A DNA stretch of 64,000 nucleotides from Microbacterium sp. VKM Ac-2870 (GCF_015350795.1 NZ_JADKSH010000001.1:62461-126460); one strand, 5' to 3'. Shown: positions 8,798 through 18,053, counted from the first letter of the stretch. The notes: a model not told the origin generated them from the sequence alone. Made by a program: numbers and translations.

Positions 8798-8803
8798 GGT
8801 GGG

Positions 8804-11722
8804 GTGACCACGACCTCAGCGCCGAACCAGGCCACGCCGAATCCCTTCCGTCGCGCCATCGCCATCACGCTCGCCGTGATCGCCGTCATCGTCGTGGGTT
8901 TCTTCGTGTTCGCCAGCCTCTACGCGGACTGGTTGTGGTACGACCAGCTCGGCTTCTCGAGCGTGCTGTGGACCCAATGGACGGCGCGGGCGATCATGTT
9001 CGTCGTCGGCTTTGTCGCGATGGCGCTGCCGGTGTTCGCGGCCATCCAGTTGGCCTATCGTCTGCGACCGGTCTACGCGCGTCTGACGTCGCAGCTCGAC
9101 CACTACCAAGAGGTGGTGGAGCCGCTGCGGCGGCTCGCGATGTGGGGGATCCCGGTGTTCTTCGGGTTCTTCGCCGGATTCGCCGCTTCGTCGCAGTGGG
9201 AGACCGTGTGGTTGTGGGCCAACGGCGTCAACACGGGCGATCTGGACCCGCAGTTCCAGATGGACACCGGCTTCTACCTGTTCTCGCTGCCCTTCTTCAG
9301 CTCGGCGCTCGGCTTCGCGTCAGCCGTCCTGCTCGTGTCGCTGATCGTCACCGCCCTCGTCGCCTACCTCTACGGATCTGTGCGGATCGGTCAGCGTGAA
9401 CTGCGCATCTCGAAGGCGGCACGCATCCAGCTCGCGGTGATCGCCGCGCTATATCTGCTTGTGCAGGCGACGAGCCTGTGGCTCGACCGCTACAAGACCT
9501 TGACCCAGCAGAGCGACCGCATCACGGGCGCCAGCTATGTCGACGACCATGCGATCATCCCGGGCCTCACGATCCTCGCCATCGCCGCCGCGATCGTCGC
9601 GGTGCTGTTCATCGTCACCGCCGTCATCGGCCGCTGGCGTTTCCCCCTCATCGGCACCGGGCTGCTCGTCGTGTCGGCGCTGGTCGTCGGCATCGGCTAT
9701 CCGTGGGTGGTCACGAACATCCAGGTTCGTCCGAACCAGGAGACGCTCGAGAGCCCGTATTACCAGCGCAACATCGATGCCACCAAGAAGGCCTACGGCA
9801 TCGACGGTCTCACCAAGAGCGACTTCCAGGCCGTGACCAACGCGGCTCCCGGGCAGTTGCGATCGGATGCCGACACGACGGCATCCATCCGCATCATGGA
9901 CCCCGCGATCATCTCTCCGACCGTCCGCCAGCTCGAGCAGTACCGCTCCTACTACCAGTTCACGAACCCGCTCGACGTCGACCGCTACCAGATCGACGGC
10001 AAGTCACAGGACACCGTCGTCTCCGTGCGCGAGCTGAACATGGCCCAGTTGGGCCAGGCAGCGTCGTGGTACAACTCGACTCTCGTCTACACACACGGCT
10101 ATGGCATGGTCGCCGCGAAGGGCAACGAGCGCACGGCCGACGGCAACCCCGTGTTCGTAGAACGCGGCATCCCCACCACGGGCGCCCTGACGACAGCGGA
10201 GAAGTACGAGCCGCGCATCTATTTCGGCGAGAACTCGCCGACGTACTCGATCGTGGGCGCGCCGGAGGGCACCGCCGACATCGAGCTGGACTACCCGCGC
10301 GGCACCGGCGACGCGGCACAGACCAAGACGACATTCACCGGCAACGGCGGCCCCAAGATCGGCGATCCGTTCAACCGGCTCATCTACTCGCTCAAGTTCC
10401 AGTCGACCGACATTCTCTTCTCGGACGGGATCAACGCCGACTCGCAGATCCTCTACGACCGCGACCCCGTGACGCGGGTCAACAAGGTGGCGCCCTACCT
10501 CGAGCTCGACAATGACCCGTACCCGTCGGTGGTCGATGGGCGTGTCGTCTGGATCGTCGACGGCTATACCCTGAGCGCCAACTACCCCTACTCGTCGATC
10601 GTGAGCCTGCGCGACGCCATCAGCGACACCACCAACACCACACCGCGGGTTGCCCTCGACGACGTCAACTACATCCGCAACTCGGTGAAGGCCACCGTCG
10701 ACGCTTACGACGGCAAGGTGACCCTTTACGCGTGGGACGACAACGATCCGCTGCTGAAGACCTGGCAGAAGATCTACCCGTCGACGATCAAGCCGCTGTC
10801 TGACATGAGCGCCGATCTGATGAGTCACGTGCGCTACCCGACCGACCTCTTCAAGGTGCAGCGCGCCATGCTCGGCACCTACCACGTCGACGACGCCGGA
10901 TCGTTCTACCAGCGCGACAACGCCTGGAAGACTCCGAACGACCCGGTGTCCAAGCAGGAGGTGCTGCAGCCGCCGTACTACCTGACGATGAAGATGCCGG
11001 GTCAGGATGCGCCCAGCTACTCGATGTTCACGACGTTCATCCCGGGCGGTGACGATACGCGCAACGTGCTGATGGGCTATCTGTCCGTCGATTCGGATGC
11101 CGGCGCGAAAGCCGGCGTGAAGGATCCGAATTACGGCAAGTTGCGCATGCTGGAGATCAACGCGGAGACCCCGGTCCCCGGCCCTGGTCAGGTGCAGAAC
11201 AAGTTCAACTCCGAGCCGAGCGTGTCGTCGTTCTCGAACCTGTTGAACCAGAACCAGTCGCAGGTGCTCAACGGAAACCTGCTGACACTACCGGTCGGTG
11301 GCGGCCTGCTCTACGTGCAGCCCGTGTTCGTGCAGTCCTCGGGCTCGACCAAGTTGCCTACCCTACAGAAGATCCTCGTCGGCTTCGGCAACCAGGTCGC
11401 GTTCGAGAACACCTTGCAGGACGCGCTCGACAAGCTGTTCGGCGGCGATTCGGGAGCGAACGCCGGTGACGGCGGCGTGGCTGCATCGCCCGCGCCGACC
11501 GCCACGCCCTCGCCGAGTGCCACACCGGGGACGGGGGGCTCGGGCTCGACCGGAGGTGCGGGCACCAGCGTCGACTTCCAGGCGACGCTCAAAGACGCCC
11601 AGCAGGCGATGATGGACCGCCAGGCGGCACTCACCCAGGGTGATTGGACCAAGTACGGTGAGGCCGACGCGCGACTGACGGCGGCCATCCAGAAGCTCCT
11701 CCAGCTCGAGGGCCAGGGCTGA
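8804..11722 (+). CDS. UPF0182 family large integral membrane protein
   Basis: 972 residues. About seven hydrophobic helices lie in the first 310 residues, including a Trp/Tyr-rich turn (YADWLWYDQLGF) typical of the family, followed by a roughly 560-residue extracytoplasmic domain (NQETLESPYY onwards). Near 885-920 is an Ala/Pro/Thr/Ser/Gly-rich linker, then a short C-terminal helical segment. Function is not established in any homologue I know. GTG 8804 has a leaderless-type -10. The gene closes the block shared with Mycobacterium and is convergent with the carotenoid operon, from which a hairpin separates it. Confidence 0.88.
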   Translation: MTTTSAPNQATPNPFRRAIAITLAVIAVIVVGFFVFASLYADWLWYDQLGFSSVLWTQWTARAIMFVVGFVAMALPVFAAIQLAYRLRPVYARLTSQLDHYQEVVEPLRRLAMWGIPVFFGFFAGFAASSQWETVWLWANGVNTGDLDPQFQMDTGFYLFSLPFFSSALGFASAVLLVSLIVTALVAYLYGSVRIGQRELRISKAARIQLAVIAALYLLVQATSLWLDRYKTLTQQSDRITGASYVDDHAIIPGLTILAIAAAIVAVLFIVTAVIGRWRFPLIGTGLLVVSALVVGIGYPWVVTNIQVRPNQETLESPYYQRNIDATKKAYGIDGLTKSDFQAVTNAAPGQLRSDADTTASIRIMDPAIISPTVRQLEQYRSYYQFTNPLDVDRYQIDGKSQDTVVSVRELNMAQLGQAASWYNSTLVYTHGYGMVAAKGNERTADGNPVFVERGIPTTGALTTAEKYEPRIYFGENSPTYSIVGAPEGTADIELDYPRGTGDAAQTKTTFTGNGGPKIGDPFNRLIYSLKFQSTDILFSDGINADSQILYDRDPVTRVNKVAPYLELDNDPYPSVVDGRVVWIVDGYTLSANYPYSSIVSLRDAISDTTNTTPRVALDDVNYIRNSVKATVDAYDGKVTLYAWDDNDPLLKTWQKIYPSTIKPLSDMSADLMSHVRYPTDLFKVQRAMLGTYHVDDAGSFYQRDNAWKTPNDPVSKQEVLQPPYYLTMKMPGQDAPSYSMFTTFIPGGDDTRNVLMGYLSVDSDAGAKAGVKDPNYGKLRMLEINAETPVPGPGQVQNKFNSEPSVSSFSNLLNQNQSQVLNGNLLTLPVGGGLLYVQPVFVQSSGSTKLPTLQKILVGFGNQVAFENTLQDALDKLFGGDSGANAGDGGVAASPAPTATPSPSATPGTGGSGSTGGAGTSVDFQATLKDAQQAMMDRQAALTQGDWTKYGEADARLTAAIQKLLQLEGQG

Positions 11723-11725
11723 GCA

Positions 11726-11763
11726 ACGAGCCGTCGGGTGCCTACGGGTGTCCGACGGCTCGT
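11726..11763. terminator. bidirectional terminator between UPF0182 and crtEb
   Basis: Inverted repeat ACGAGCCGTCGG / CCGACGGCTCGT (12 bp, 14-nt loop) in the 70 bp between two convergent genes. Confidence 0.7.
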
Positions 11764-11792
11764 GCCTGCGAGTTCGGCGGACGGTTCGAGTG

Positions 11793-12665
11793 TCAGCGGA
11801 CCAACGCGAACCAGATGAGCAGCAAGGTGACCGCGAAACCCGTGAACTGATTGAGCCACAGGAACCGGTCCCACCCGCGGGTGGCGGTCGCGGCATCCGC
11901 GTCGGACACGGAGCGATACGGCCACACCGTCACGATGTAGGGCGCAGCGAGTACGACGGCCAGCGGCCCCGGCCATGTCGCACCGAGCATGGCGATGCCC
12001 GACAGTGCGTAGCAGATGATCGCGAGGCGGACGGTGATGCGGGCGCCGAACGCCGTCGCGATCGAGCCGATGCCGGCTTCACGGTCGGCCACGACATCCT
12101 GGACGGCGCCGAACGCATGCGAGGCGATGCCCCACAGCGCGAAGGCGACGATCACTGCGGCGAGCTGCCATGTCCAGACGGCGCCGCCCAGAATGAGGGC
12201 GTAGACGGCGGGGGAGAAGAAATGGATGCTGCTGGTCACCGAATCGGCGACCGGACGCTCCTTCAACCGCAGCGGCGGCGCGGAGTAGAACACGACGAAG
12301 AAGAGGCTCGCGGCAAGGGTGAGCCATGACAGCGGTGACCCGACCGCGATCAGATAGATGACGAAGGGTACGCACGACAGCCCTGCGGCCCACAGCGTGA
12401 CGCGGTGGAAGCGGCGATCGAGCACAGCGCCGTGCGCGCCGCCCTTTCGCGGGTTTCGCATGTCGGATTCGTAGTCGAAGACGTCGTTGATCCCGTACAT
12501 GGCGAGGTTGTAGGGGATGAGGAAGAAGATCGTTCCGATGATGAGCGTCGCATCGACCCGCCCGGTCGTCAGCAGCAGAGCGGCGGCGAACGGATAGGCG
12601 GTGTTGATCCAGCTCACTGGCCGTGAGGCGATGAGCAACTGGCGCAGTGTGGCTCCTGCGGTCAT
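11793..12665 (-). CDS. crtEb: lycopene elongase CrtEb (UbiA prenyltransferase)
   Basis: 290 residues, UbiA superfamily, eight to nine TM helices. The prenyl-diphosphate/Mg motif NDVFDYESD (60-68) and second motif DVVADREAG are intact. In Corynebacterium glutamicum CrtEb adds two C5 units to lycopene to give the C50 flavuxanthin, which CrtYe/Yf then cyclise to decaprenoxanthin; the same product type is inferred here from the gene set. ATG 12665 overlaps the crtYf stop by 4 nt. Last gene of the operon. Confidence 0.92.
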   Translation of the reverse strand: MTAGATLRQLLIASRPVSWINTAYPFAAALLLTTGRVDATLIIGTIFFLIPYNLAMYGINDVFDYESDMRNPRKGGAHGAVLDRRFHRVTLWAAGLSCVPFVIYLIAVGSPLSWLTLAASLFFVVFYSAPPLRLKERPVADSVTSSIHFFSPAVYALILGGAVWTWQLAAVIVAFALWGIASHAFGAVQDVVADREAGIGSIATAFGARITVRLAIICYALSGIAMLGATWPGPLAVVLAAPYIVTVWPYRSVSDADAATATRGWDRFLWLNQFTGFAVTLLLIWFALVR

Positions 12666-13006
12666 CGCGAACTCCCCGTCTCGGTCTGCGCACCTCGTGA
12701 GACGTTGCGGTCTGGCCGGCGCAGCAGCTCGGCGACGGCCGGCAGTGCGAACGACGCCACGATCGGGTACGAGAGGTCTTCGATCGGAGCGAGCCCGAGG
12801 CGGATGCCGCTGATCAGGTGTTCCGGGTACGTGAACAACCCCGCGGCGATCATGACGTTGTCGAACACGATCGTGAGCACGACGAGGACGACCGCGGTCA
12901 CGCCGCTCGCCCGCAGTCGCGCACCGAACTGCGGGCGACGCACGGTGGCCAGCACGGCGCACAGCCCGAGCAGCGCGAAGGGAAGGACGATCACCGGATA
13001 CGTCAC
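12662..13006 (-). CDS. crtYf: C50 carotenoid cyclase subunit CrtYf
   Basis: 114 residues with three hydrophobic helices. It belongs to the small lycopene-cyclase-domain proteins that act as heterodimers (CrtYe plus CrtYf, or LbtB/LbtC). The conserved region reads FDNVMIAAGLFTYPEHLISG followed by PIEDLSYP. GTG 13006 overlaps the crtYe stop (GTGA) and the stop overlaps the crtEb ATG, so three cistrons are coupled. The e versus f label follows position in the Corynebacterium operon. Confidence 0.88.
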   Translation of the reverse strand: MTYPVIVLPFALLGLCAVLATVRRPQFGARLRASGVTAVVLVVLTIVFDNVMIAAGLFTYPEHLISGIRLGLAPIEDLSYPIVASFALPAVAELLRRPDRNVSRGAQTETGSSR

Positions 13007-13374
13007 GACGCCTCCCGTGTCGGGGCGGGCCGCCGGCGTGCGCGACCGCCGAGACGGCGGACGGCGGTGTGGACGACGAGAGTGAGGTAGCTCAGAAACG
13101 CGAGGAAGACGGGCTCTTCGAGCGGCAGGTGCGGGGCGAGATCGATGCCCAGCAGGTAGGGGCTGTCGCCCTTGACGAAGACCCCGGTCACGATGCCGAC
13201 GGCATCCCACGCCAGGAAGAAGACGGTCCCGATGACGATCGCCGCGAGCGTGCGTGCGCGCACGCGTTCGACTGCTGCGTCGTGACGGGCCCAGAGCGCG
13301 AGGCGGAAGCGGGCATCGAGCGCCATTACCCCGCCGATCGATACCAGCAGGACGAGGAGATACGCGCCCGGCAT
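13003..13374 (-). CDS. crtYe: C50 carotenoid cyclase subunit CrtYe
   Basis: 123 residues, three TM helices, start MPGAYLLVLLVSIGG. It shares with CrtYf the pattern AWDAVGIVTGVF...LEEPVFLAFLSYL (the LEEP segment parallels IEDL in CrtYf). Partner of CrtYf in forming epsilon-ionone end groups on C50 carotenoids. ATG 13374 is one base from the crtI stop. In-frame sequence upstream of this ATG is antisense-like readthrough inside crtI and is not part of the protein. Confidence 0.88.
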   Translation of the reverse strand: MPGAYLLVLLVSIGGVMALDARFRLALWARHDAAVERVRARTLAAIVIGTVFFLAWDAVGIVTGVFVKGDSPYLLGIDLAPHLPLEEPVFLAFLSYLTLVVHTAVRRLGGRARRRPAPTREAS

Positions 13375-13375
13375 G

Positions 13376-14965
13376 TCAGGAGTCGTCCGCGGCGAGGCGG
13401 CGACTCGCGCCGACACCGGAGGGCTCGGGCAATCGCGCAGCTCCCCGGTCGCCGCGGAGCCGTTTGACCACGAGCTCCGCGGAGATGAGGCACATCGGCA
13501 ATCCGATGCCCGGAAGTACCGACGTTCCGGCGTAGAAGAGCCCCTTGACCTTGCGTGACGCATTGCGAGGCCGGAAGACGGCACTCTGGCCCAGCGTGTG
13601 TGCGAGCCCGAGGGCACCGCCGCGCCAGGCTCCGAGGTCGGCTTCGAAGTCGGCGGGCGCGATCGTCCGCCGCACGCGGATGCGGTCGGCAAGATCCGGG
13701 ATACCGGCCCACGCGGAGATCTGCGCAATGACGCGGTCGGCGGCCTGCTCGATGGCGGCGGCGCCGGCGCCCTCTATGCCGCCGCGGCCGAGCGAAGGAT
13801 CGGCGGGCATGGGGACGAGGACGAAGAGGTTCTCGCTGCCGGCGGGAGCAACCGATGCGTCGGTCGCGGACGGGCGGCAGATATACAGCGACGCAGGATC
13901 GGGGATTTTCGTCCGCGGCCCGAAGACGTCGCCGAAGTTCTGCTCCCAGTCGCGCGCGAACAGCAGCGTGTGGTGGGCCAGCTGCGGGAGTTCGCCGTCG
14001 ACGCCGAGCAGAATCAGCAGCGCGCCGGGACCGGGGTTGCGCTTGCGCCACCACCGCTCGGGGTAGGTCTGCAGCGACGACGGCAGCATCGTCGTTTCGG
14101 TCTCGTGCAGGTCGGCGGACGACACCACGATGTCGGCTTCTCGGATCGTGCCGTCGGCGAGGCGGATGCCGATGGCACGTGCATCGTGCGTCAGGATCTC
14201 CGCCACGGGTGACGAGGTGTGGATCGTGGCTCCCTGTGCCCGCGCGACGCGGGCGACGGCGGCGATGACTTCGGTGAACCCGCCCTGCGGATACAGCACG
14301 CCTTCATCGAGGTCGAGGTGACTCATGAGGTGATACAGGCTCGGTGCGTCGAACGGGGACGATCCGAGGAACACCGCGGGATAGCCCAGAATCTGCCGGA
14401 GCACCGGATCGCGGAACCGGCGCGCCACGTGGGCGTGCAGCGAGCGCGTCAGTAGCGGTGCGAGTCGCGGCAACTGCCCGGCGACGGCGGGGTCGCGGAG
14501 GCCCTGCGTCGAGGCATAGGTGTCGTAGAGAAAACGCGACACCGCCAGGTCGTAGGCGTCTTTGGCGGAGTCGAGGTACTCATCGAGGCGGGCGCCCGCA
14601 CCCGTTTCGCGGCTCTCGAAGAGGGCTCGTGCCTGCTCCCGGCCTGACACGACGTCGACCGCTTCGGCCGTCTCGCCCGGCTCGGGCTCCGGATATACGC
14701 GATAGGCAGGGGTGAGGGGAGCGAGGTCCAGCTCGGCGGTCGCCGAGGTGCCGCACAGGCGGAAGAAGTGATCGAACACCTCGGGCATGAGGTACCAGCT
14801 GGGGCCGGTATCGAAGCGGAATCCGTCGCTCTCCCACGAGCCGGCGCGCCCGCCGACCTCGTCGGCGGCTTCGTGCAGCTCGACGCTCCAGCCGTCACGG
14901 GCCAGCAGCGCCGCGGTGGCCAGACCCGAGATTCCGCCGCCGATGACGAGGGCCGTGCGGGTCAT
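13376..14965 (-). CDS. crtI: phytoene desaturase CrtI
   Basis: 529 residues. N-terminal dinucleotide-binding motif IGGGISGLATA (8-18) and the family segment FDTGPSWYLMP; C-terminal FAD-binding region near GLFYAGTSVLPGIGLPMCL. Converts phytoene to lycopene in four desaturation steps at the membrane. ATG 14965 overlaps the crtB stop. Third carotenoid step in the operon. Confidence 0.95.
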   Translation of the reverse strand: MTRTALVIGGGISGLATAALLARDGWSVELHEAADEVGGRAGSWESDGFRFDTGPSWYLMPEVFDHFFRLCGTSATAELDLAPLTPAYRVYPEPEPGETAEAVDVVSGREQARALFESRETGAGARLDEYLDSAKDAYDLAVSRFLYDTYASTQGLRDPAVAGQLPRLAPLLTRSLHAHVARRFRDPVLRQILGYPAVFLGSSPFDAPSLYHLMSHLDLDEGVLYPQGGFTEVIAAVARVARAQGATIHTSSPVAEILTHDARAIGIRLADGTIREADIVVSSADLHETETTMLPSSLQTYPERWWRKRNPGPGALLILLGVDGELPQLAHHTLLFARDWEQNFGDVFGPRTKIPDPASLYICRPSATDASVAPAGSENLFVLVPMPADPSLGRGGIEGAGAAAIEQAADRVIAQISAWAGIPDLADRIRVRRTIAPADFEADLGAWRGGALGLAHTLGQSAVFRPRNASRKVKGLFYAGTSVLPGIGLPMCLISAELVVKRLRGDRGAARLPEPSGVGASRRLAADDS

Positions 14966-15828
14966 ACGTTGCTCCGTTTCGGGGGACGTCCCGCGAGGGC
15001 GCGGGCCGCGATGGTGGCTTTGACCGGGGCGGGCACCGACACGCGGGCCGTCTCATCGTCGTCGCGCAGCCGCCGGGCGAGCTCCGCGAAGAGGCCATGG
15101 GCGGTGGTGACCGCGCGTCGGCAGTCGGTGGGGAGATCGGCGATGGCGACGGCGGCAGCGTCGAGGTCGGCGTCGATGCGGTCGAGGATGGCTGTGCGAT
15201 CGTGGCGGCCGTCCTGCAGGCCGAGGTAGTCGCGCCCGAGCCGGCTCTCATCGTCGTTGCGGTCGCGGAGGAAGTTCACATCCTGGAATGCCGCTCCCAG
15301 ACGCCGCGCTCCCTCGACGAGGGTGGGATCGGGCTCGATCGGGCTCGAGCGCCCGGCGTTGACGAAGACCTGCAGACACATCAGGCCGACGACTTCGGCC
15401 GAGCCGTAGACGTACTCGTCGTGTGACGCGTCGTCGTGCTGGGTGCGCGTGAGATCGGTGCGCATCGAGGCGAAGAAGGGGCGCACCAGGTCGTGCCCGA
15501 TGCCGCACTCGCGGGCCGCGAGAGCGAACGCGTGCACGATGAGGTTGGTGCTGAAACCCCGCGCGACGGCGGACAGCGTCTCGGCTTCGAGTTCGTCGAG
15601 GAGCAGTCGCTGTGTGGCAGCGGGTAGTCCGGTTTGATCGGCGGCACCATCGACGACCTCATCGGCGATGCGCACGAGCGCGTAGATGCTCCGCACATGC
15701 GTGCGCACACGCGGGCCGAGCAGTCTGCAGGCCAGGGCGAACGAGGTCGAGTACGCCGAGATGACGGTCGCCGCCGCCTCTTGCGCGCACCGGTCGTAGA
15801 GCGAGCCTCCGTCGAGGGAATCGCTCAC
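14962..15828 (-). CDS. crtB: phytoene synthase CrtB
   Basis: 288 residues of the squalene/phytoene synthase family. The two aspartate-rich motifs are DEVVD (near 56-60) and NFLRDRNDDESRLGRDY (near 185-200). Condenses two GGPP to phytoene. ATG 15828 overlaps the crtE stop by 4 nt. Confidence 0.95.
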   Translation of the reverse strand: MSDSLDGGSLYDRCAQEAAATVISAYSTSFALACRLLGPRVRTHVRSIYALVRIADEVVDGAADQTGLPAATQRLLLDELEAETLSAVARGFSTNLIVHAFALAARECGIGHDLVRPFFASMRTDLTRTQHDDASHDEYVYGSAEVVGLMCLQVFVNAGRSSPIEPDPTLVEGARRLGAAFQDVNFLRDRNDDESRLGRDYLGLQDGRHDRTAILDRIDADLDAAAVAIADLPTDCRRAVTTAHGLFAELARRLRDDDETARVSVPAPVKATIAARALAGRPPKRSNV

Positions 15829-16904
15829 GGGATGCGTCTTTCGATCGTGCCTGCGACTTCGGCGAGCAGCGCGACGGCAGCTGCCGGAAGCAGGGGTGAC
15901 GCCGCACGGGTGCGGGCTCGTCGCAGTCGGTCATCGATGAGGGCGACGAGGTCGTCACGCGCTCCGCTGGCCTCGAGTTCCTTCTGCGCGCGGCGCACGG
16001 CGATCGGCCCGGTGTGCGCGACGGCGAGGGCGGAACTGACGCGCGGCCACGCAGCGGTGTCGCGCGCGAGCGCGATGAGGGGAGTGCGCTTGGCTTCACG
16101 CAGATCCGCACCAGGAGCGCGTCCCGCCTGACTGCGGGAACCGAAGGTACCGATCAAGTCGTCGACGAGCTGGAACGCGAGGCCGAGGTCAGCGGCGGCC
16201 AGCGACAGCTGCGTGCGCGCCGCGTCGCTCGCGCCGGCCATGACAGCGCCGGCGAGCAGCGGCGCCTCGAACGAGTATGCGGCGGTCTTGTCGTGCGCGG
16301 CGTCGAGCAGGGCATCGGTGTCGGGATAGTCGGCGCGCGCCGCGTGCTCGACATCCGCCAGTTCGCCGACCGCGGAGACCAGGATGGCGTCGTCGATGAT
16401 CTCGAACAATGCACGTCGTGTGGCGTGGTCGACGTCGGCGTCGGCGACCAGTCGACTCGCCTCGAAGAGCAGCAGATCGCCGGCGAGCACCGCAGCGGCG
16501 TCGCCCACGGTCGCCGATTGCTCGGGTGTTGCCCCGAACGCCTGGGCTCGCGTGCGGAAGCGCCCGCTCACATTCGGGATGCCGCGGCGCTCGAGGTCGC
16601 GATCGATGAGGTCGTCGTGCACGACGAAGGCGCTGTGGAGCAGCTCGAGGGCGGCGGCGATGTCCCAGATCGCGTCATGGTCGACCTCGGACGAGGCATC
16701 GGCATGGCCGACGAAGGCGCGGTAGGACGCCACCACGAGCGCTGGCCGCAGGCGCTTACCGTCGGAGGTTGCTGCCGTGGCGGCGGCCGCCAGGGCAATC
16801 GCTGCCTCGCCCAACCGCGCCGCGCGCTGTTCGAGACGCTGCAGCGACCTGTCGATCGCGGCATCCATTCGCGCGCGCGCTGCGTCGTCGAGCAATCCGA
16901 TCAT
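15825..16904 (-). CDS. crtE: geranylgeranyl diphosphate synthase CrtE
   Basis: 359 residues, trans-isoprenyl diphosphate synthase. First aspartate-rich motif HDDLIDRDLERR, second QLVDDLIGTFG, where the third Asp of DDxxD is Gly, a variant I have seen in other actinobacterial polyprenyl synthases. Supplies GGPP to CrtB. ATG 16904 (MIGLLDDAAR) overlaps the idi stop; an upstream in-frame start at 16967 lies inside idi and is less likely. Confidence 0.92.
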   Translation of the reverse strand: MIGLLDDAARARMDAAIDRSLQRLEQRAARLGEAAIALAAAATAATSDGKRLRPALVVASYRAFVGHADASSEVDHDAIWDIAAALELLHSAFVVHDDLIDRDLERRGIPNVSGRFRTRAQAFGATPEQSATVGDAAAVLAGDLLLFEASRLVADADVDHATRRALFEIIDDAILVSAVGELADVEHAARADYPDTDALLDAAHDKTAAYSFEAPLLAGAVMAGASDAARTQLSLAAADLGLAFQLVDDLIGTFGSRSQAGRAPGADLREAKRTPLIALARDTAAWPRVSSALAVAHTGPIAVRRAQKELEASGARDDLVALIDDRLRRARTRAASPLLPAAAVALLAEVAGTIERRIP

Positions 16905-17449
16905 GAGGCCCTCCGCACGGTCGACTCTGCGAACACGCCCAGCTGTTCTGCCTGCAACACCAGCCACGGGCTGAAAGCCCAGGGGGTCGCCGCCAGCGAG
17001 ACAGCGAGGTCGGCGGGGTCTACCCAGCGCGCCTCCGCAACCTCCGACGGGTTCAGCCGCGGTTCGTCGTCGACGATCGCCGTGTACACGGGGCAGATCT
17101 CGTGTTCGACGATGCCGCTGGCGTCGACCGCGCGGTACCGGAAAAGGGGCAGCGCCAGCTGGACGTCGCGCAGCACGAGCCCGAGCTCTTGCTCGGCGCG
17201 ACGGTGGACGGCGTCGAGCACCGGCTCAGCGGGGCGGGGATGCCCGCAGAACGAGTTGCTCCACACACCCGGCCAGGTGCGCTTGTCGAGCGCGCGCCGG
17301 GTGACCAGCGTTTCTCCGCGGGCGTTGTACACGTGGCATGAGAATGCGAGATGGAGGGCAGTATCGGTGCCGTGCACACTGGCTTTCGGTGCGGTGCCGA
17401 TCTCATCCCCGTTGTCGTCGAGCAAGACCACATATTCTGTCGGGGACAC
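16901..17449 (-). CDS. idi: isopentenyl-diphosphate delta-isomerase, type I
   Basis: 182 residues, Nudix-fold IPP isomerase. Active-site Cys in SNSFCGHP and Glu in EHEICPVY are present, with the His and Glu metal ligands (LHLAFSCH, RRAEQELG). Interconverts IPP and DMAPP, feeding both CrtE and the C5 additions by CrtEb. GTG 17449 is preceded by AAGGAG at good spacing. It is the first gene of the seven-gene crt operon. Confidence 0.94.
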   Translation of the reverse strand: MSPTEYVVLLDDNGDEIGTAPKASVHGTDTALHLAFSCHVYNARGETLVTRRALDKRTWPGVWSNSFCGHPRPAEPVLDAVHRRAEQELGLVLRDVQLALPLFRYRAVDASGIVEHEICPVYTAIVDDEPRLNPSEVAEARWVDPADLAVSLAATPWAFSPWLVLQAEQLGVFAESTVRRAS

Positions 17450-17461
17450 AATCTTCTCCTT

Positions 17462-17482
17462 ATTGCTAGTTTAGCTAGCGAT
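17462..17482. promoter_or_regulatory. candidate CrtR operator
   Basis: Inverted repeat ATTGCTAG-N5-CTAGCGAT (7 of 8 positions match) in the 72-bp gap between idi and the MarR gene. A TAAACT box for the operon on the minus strand (17468-17473) lies inside it, so a bound repressor would block transcription of crt and could also affect its own gene. Confidence 0.6.
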
Positions 17483-17521
17483 TTTAAGGGATACTACCTT
17501 TCGAGTGAGGGGGTGTCCAGC

Positions 17522-17989
17522 GTGACAGACCGATGGATCCCGACGACGGACCGTGACCAACTTGTGCGTGATGCCCTGGTCGCGGTGCGTTCCTTCAGCG
17601 ATTCTATGGACCGTATGCACGGCGTGCTGCGTTCTGACATGGATATGAACGGTTCCGACCTGGCAGCGTTGCGGATGCTCATCGTCCGCGAGCAACGGGG
17701 GGAGTGGGTGTCGCCCCACGAGATCGCGAAGCACCTGGCGATCTCGACGGCATCGACGACGAAGCTGCTCGACCGTCTCACCGAACGAGGGCATATCGAG
17801 CGTCGCCCGCACCCCGCCGACCGGCGCGCCCGCATCGTCGTGCTCACTGACCGTGCGCGCAGCGAGTTCTACCGCCATCTCGGACACCGCATGACGAAGA
17901 TGCGCGATGTGATGGACGGATACAGCGACGAGGAGCTGCGGTCGATCGCTCGGTTCCTCGATGACATGGAGGACGCGCTCATCGAGTAA
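17522..17989 (+). CDS. crtR: MarR-family regulator, CrtR-like
   Basis: 155 residues. Winged helix-turn-helix around WVSPHEIAKHLAISTASTTKLLDRLTERGHIERR with the wing DRRARIVVLT, and helical N- and C-termini for dimerisation. Divergent from idi-crtE; in Corynebacterium glutamicum the similarly placed CrtR represses crt and is released by GGPP, and I infer the same here. GTG 17522 has GAGGGGGTG upstream; GTG 17513 is the alternative start. Confidence 0.8.
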   Translation: MTDRWIPTTDRDQLVRDALVAVRSFSDSMDRMHGVLRSDMDMNGSDLAALRMLIVREQRGEWVSPHEIAKHLAISTASTTKLLDRLTERGHIERRPHPADRRARIVVLTDRARSEFYRHLGHRMTKMRDVMDGYSDEELRSIARFLDDMEDALIE

Positions 17990-18005
17990 TCGTGCGAGGC
18001 AAAGT

Positions 18006-18048
18006 GAAAGGCTCCTGATCTGGGATAATCCCTGATCAGGAGCCTTTC
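18006..18048. terminator. 43-nt near-perfect palindrome, bidirectional terminator
   Basis: A 15-bp outer stem (starting GAAAGGCTCC), one T-T mismatch, then an inner GGGAT/ATCCC stem around a single A. It lies between the crtR stop and the 3' end of tRNA-fMet on the other strand and would terminate both. Confidence 0.85.
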
Positions 18049-18053
18049 TTCTG

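Noticed and set aside
11793-12962. 389-residue version of crtEb
   Set aside because: The extra N-terminus is readthrough of crtYf in another frame; the ATGA overlap gives the true start.
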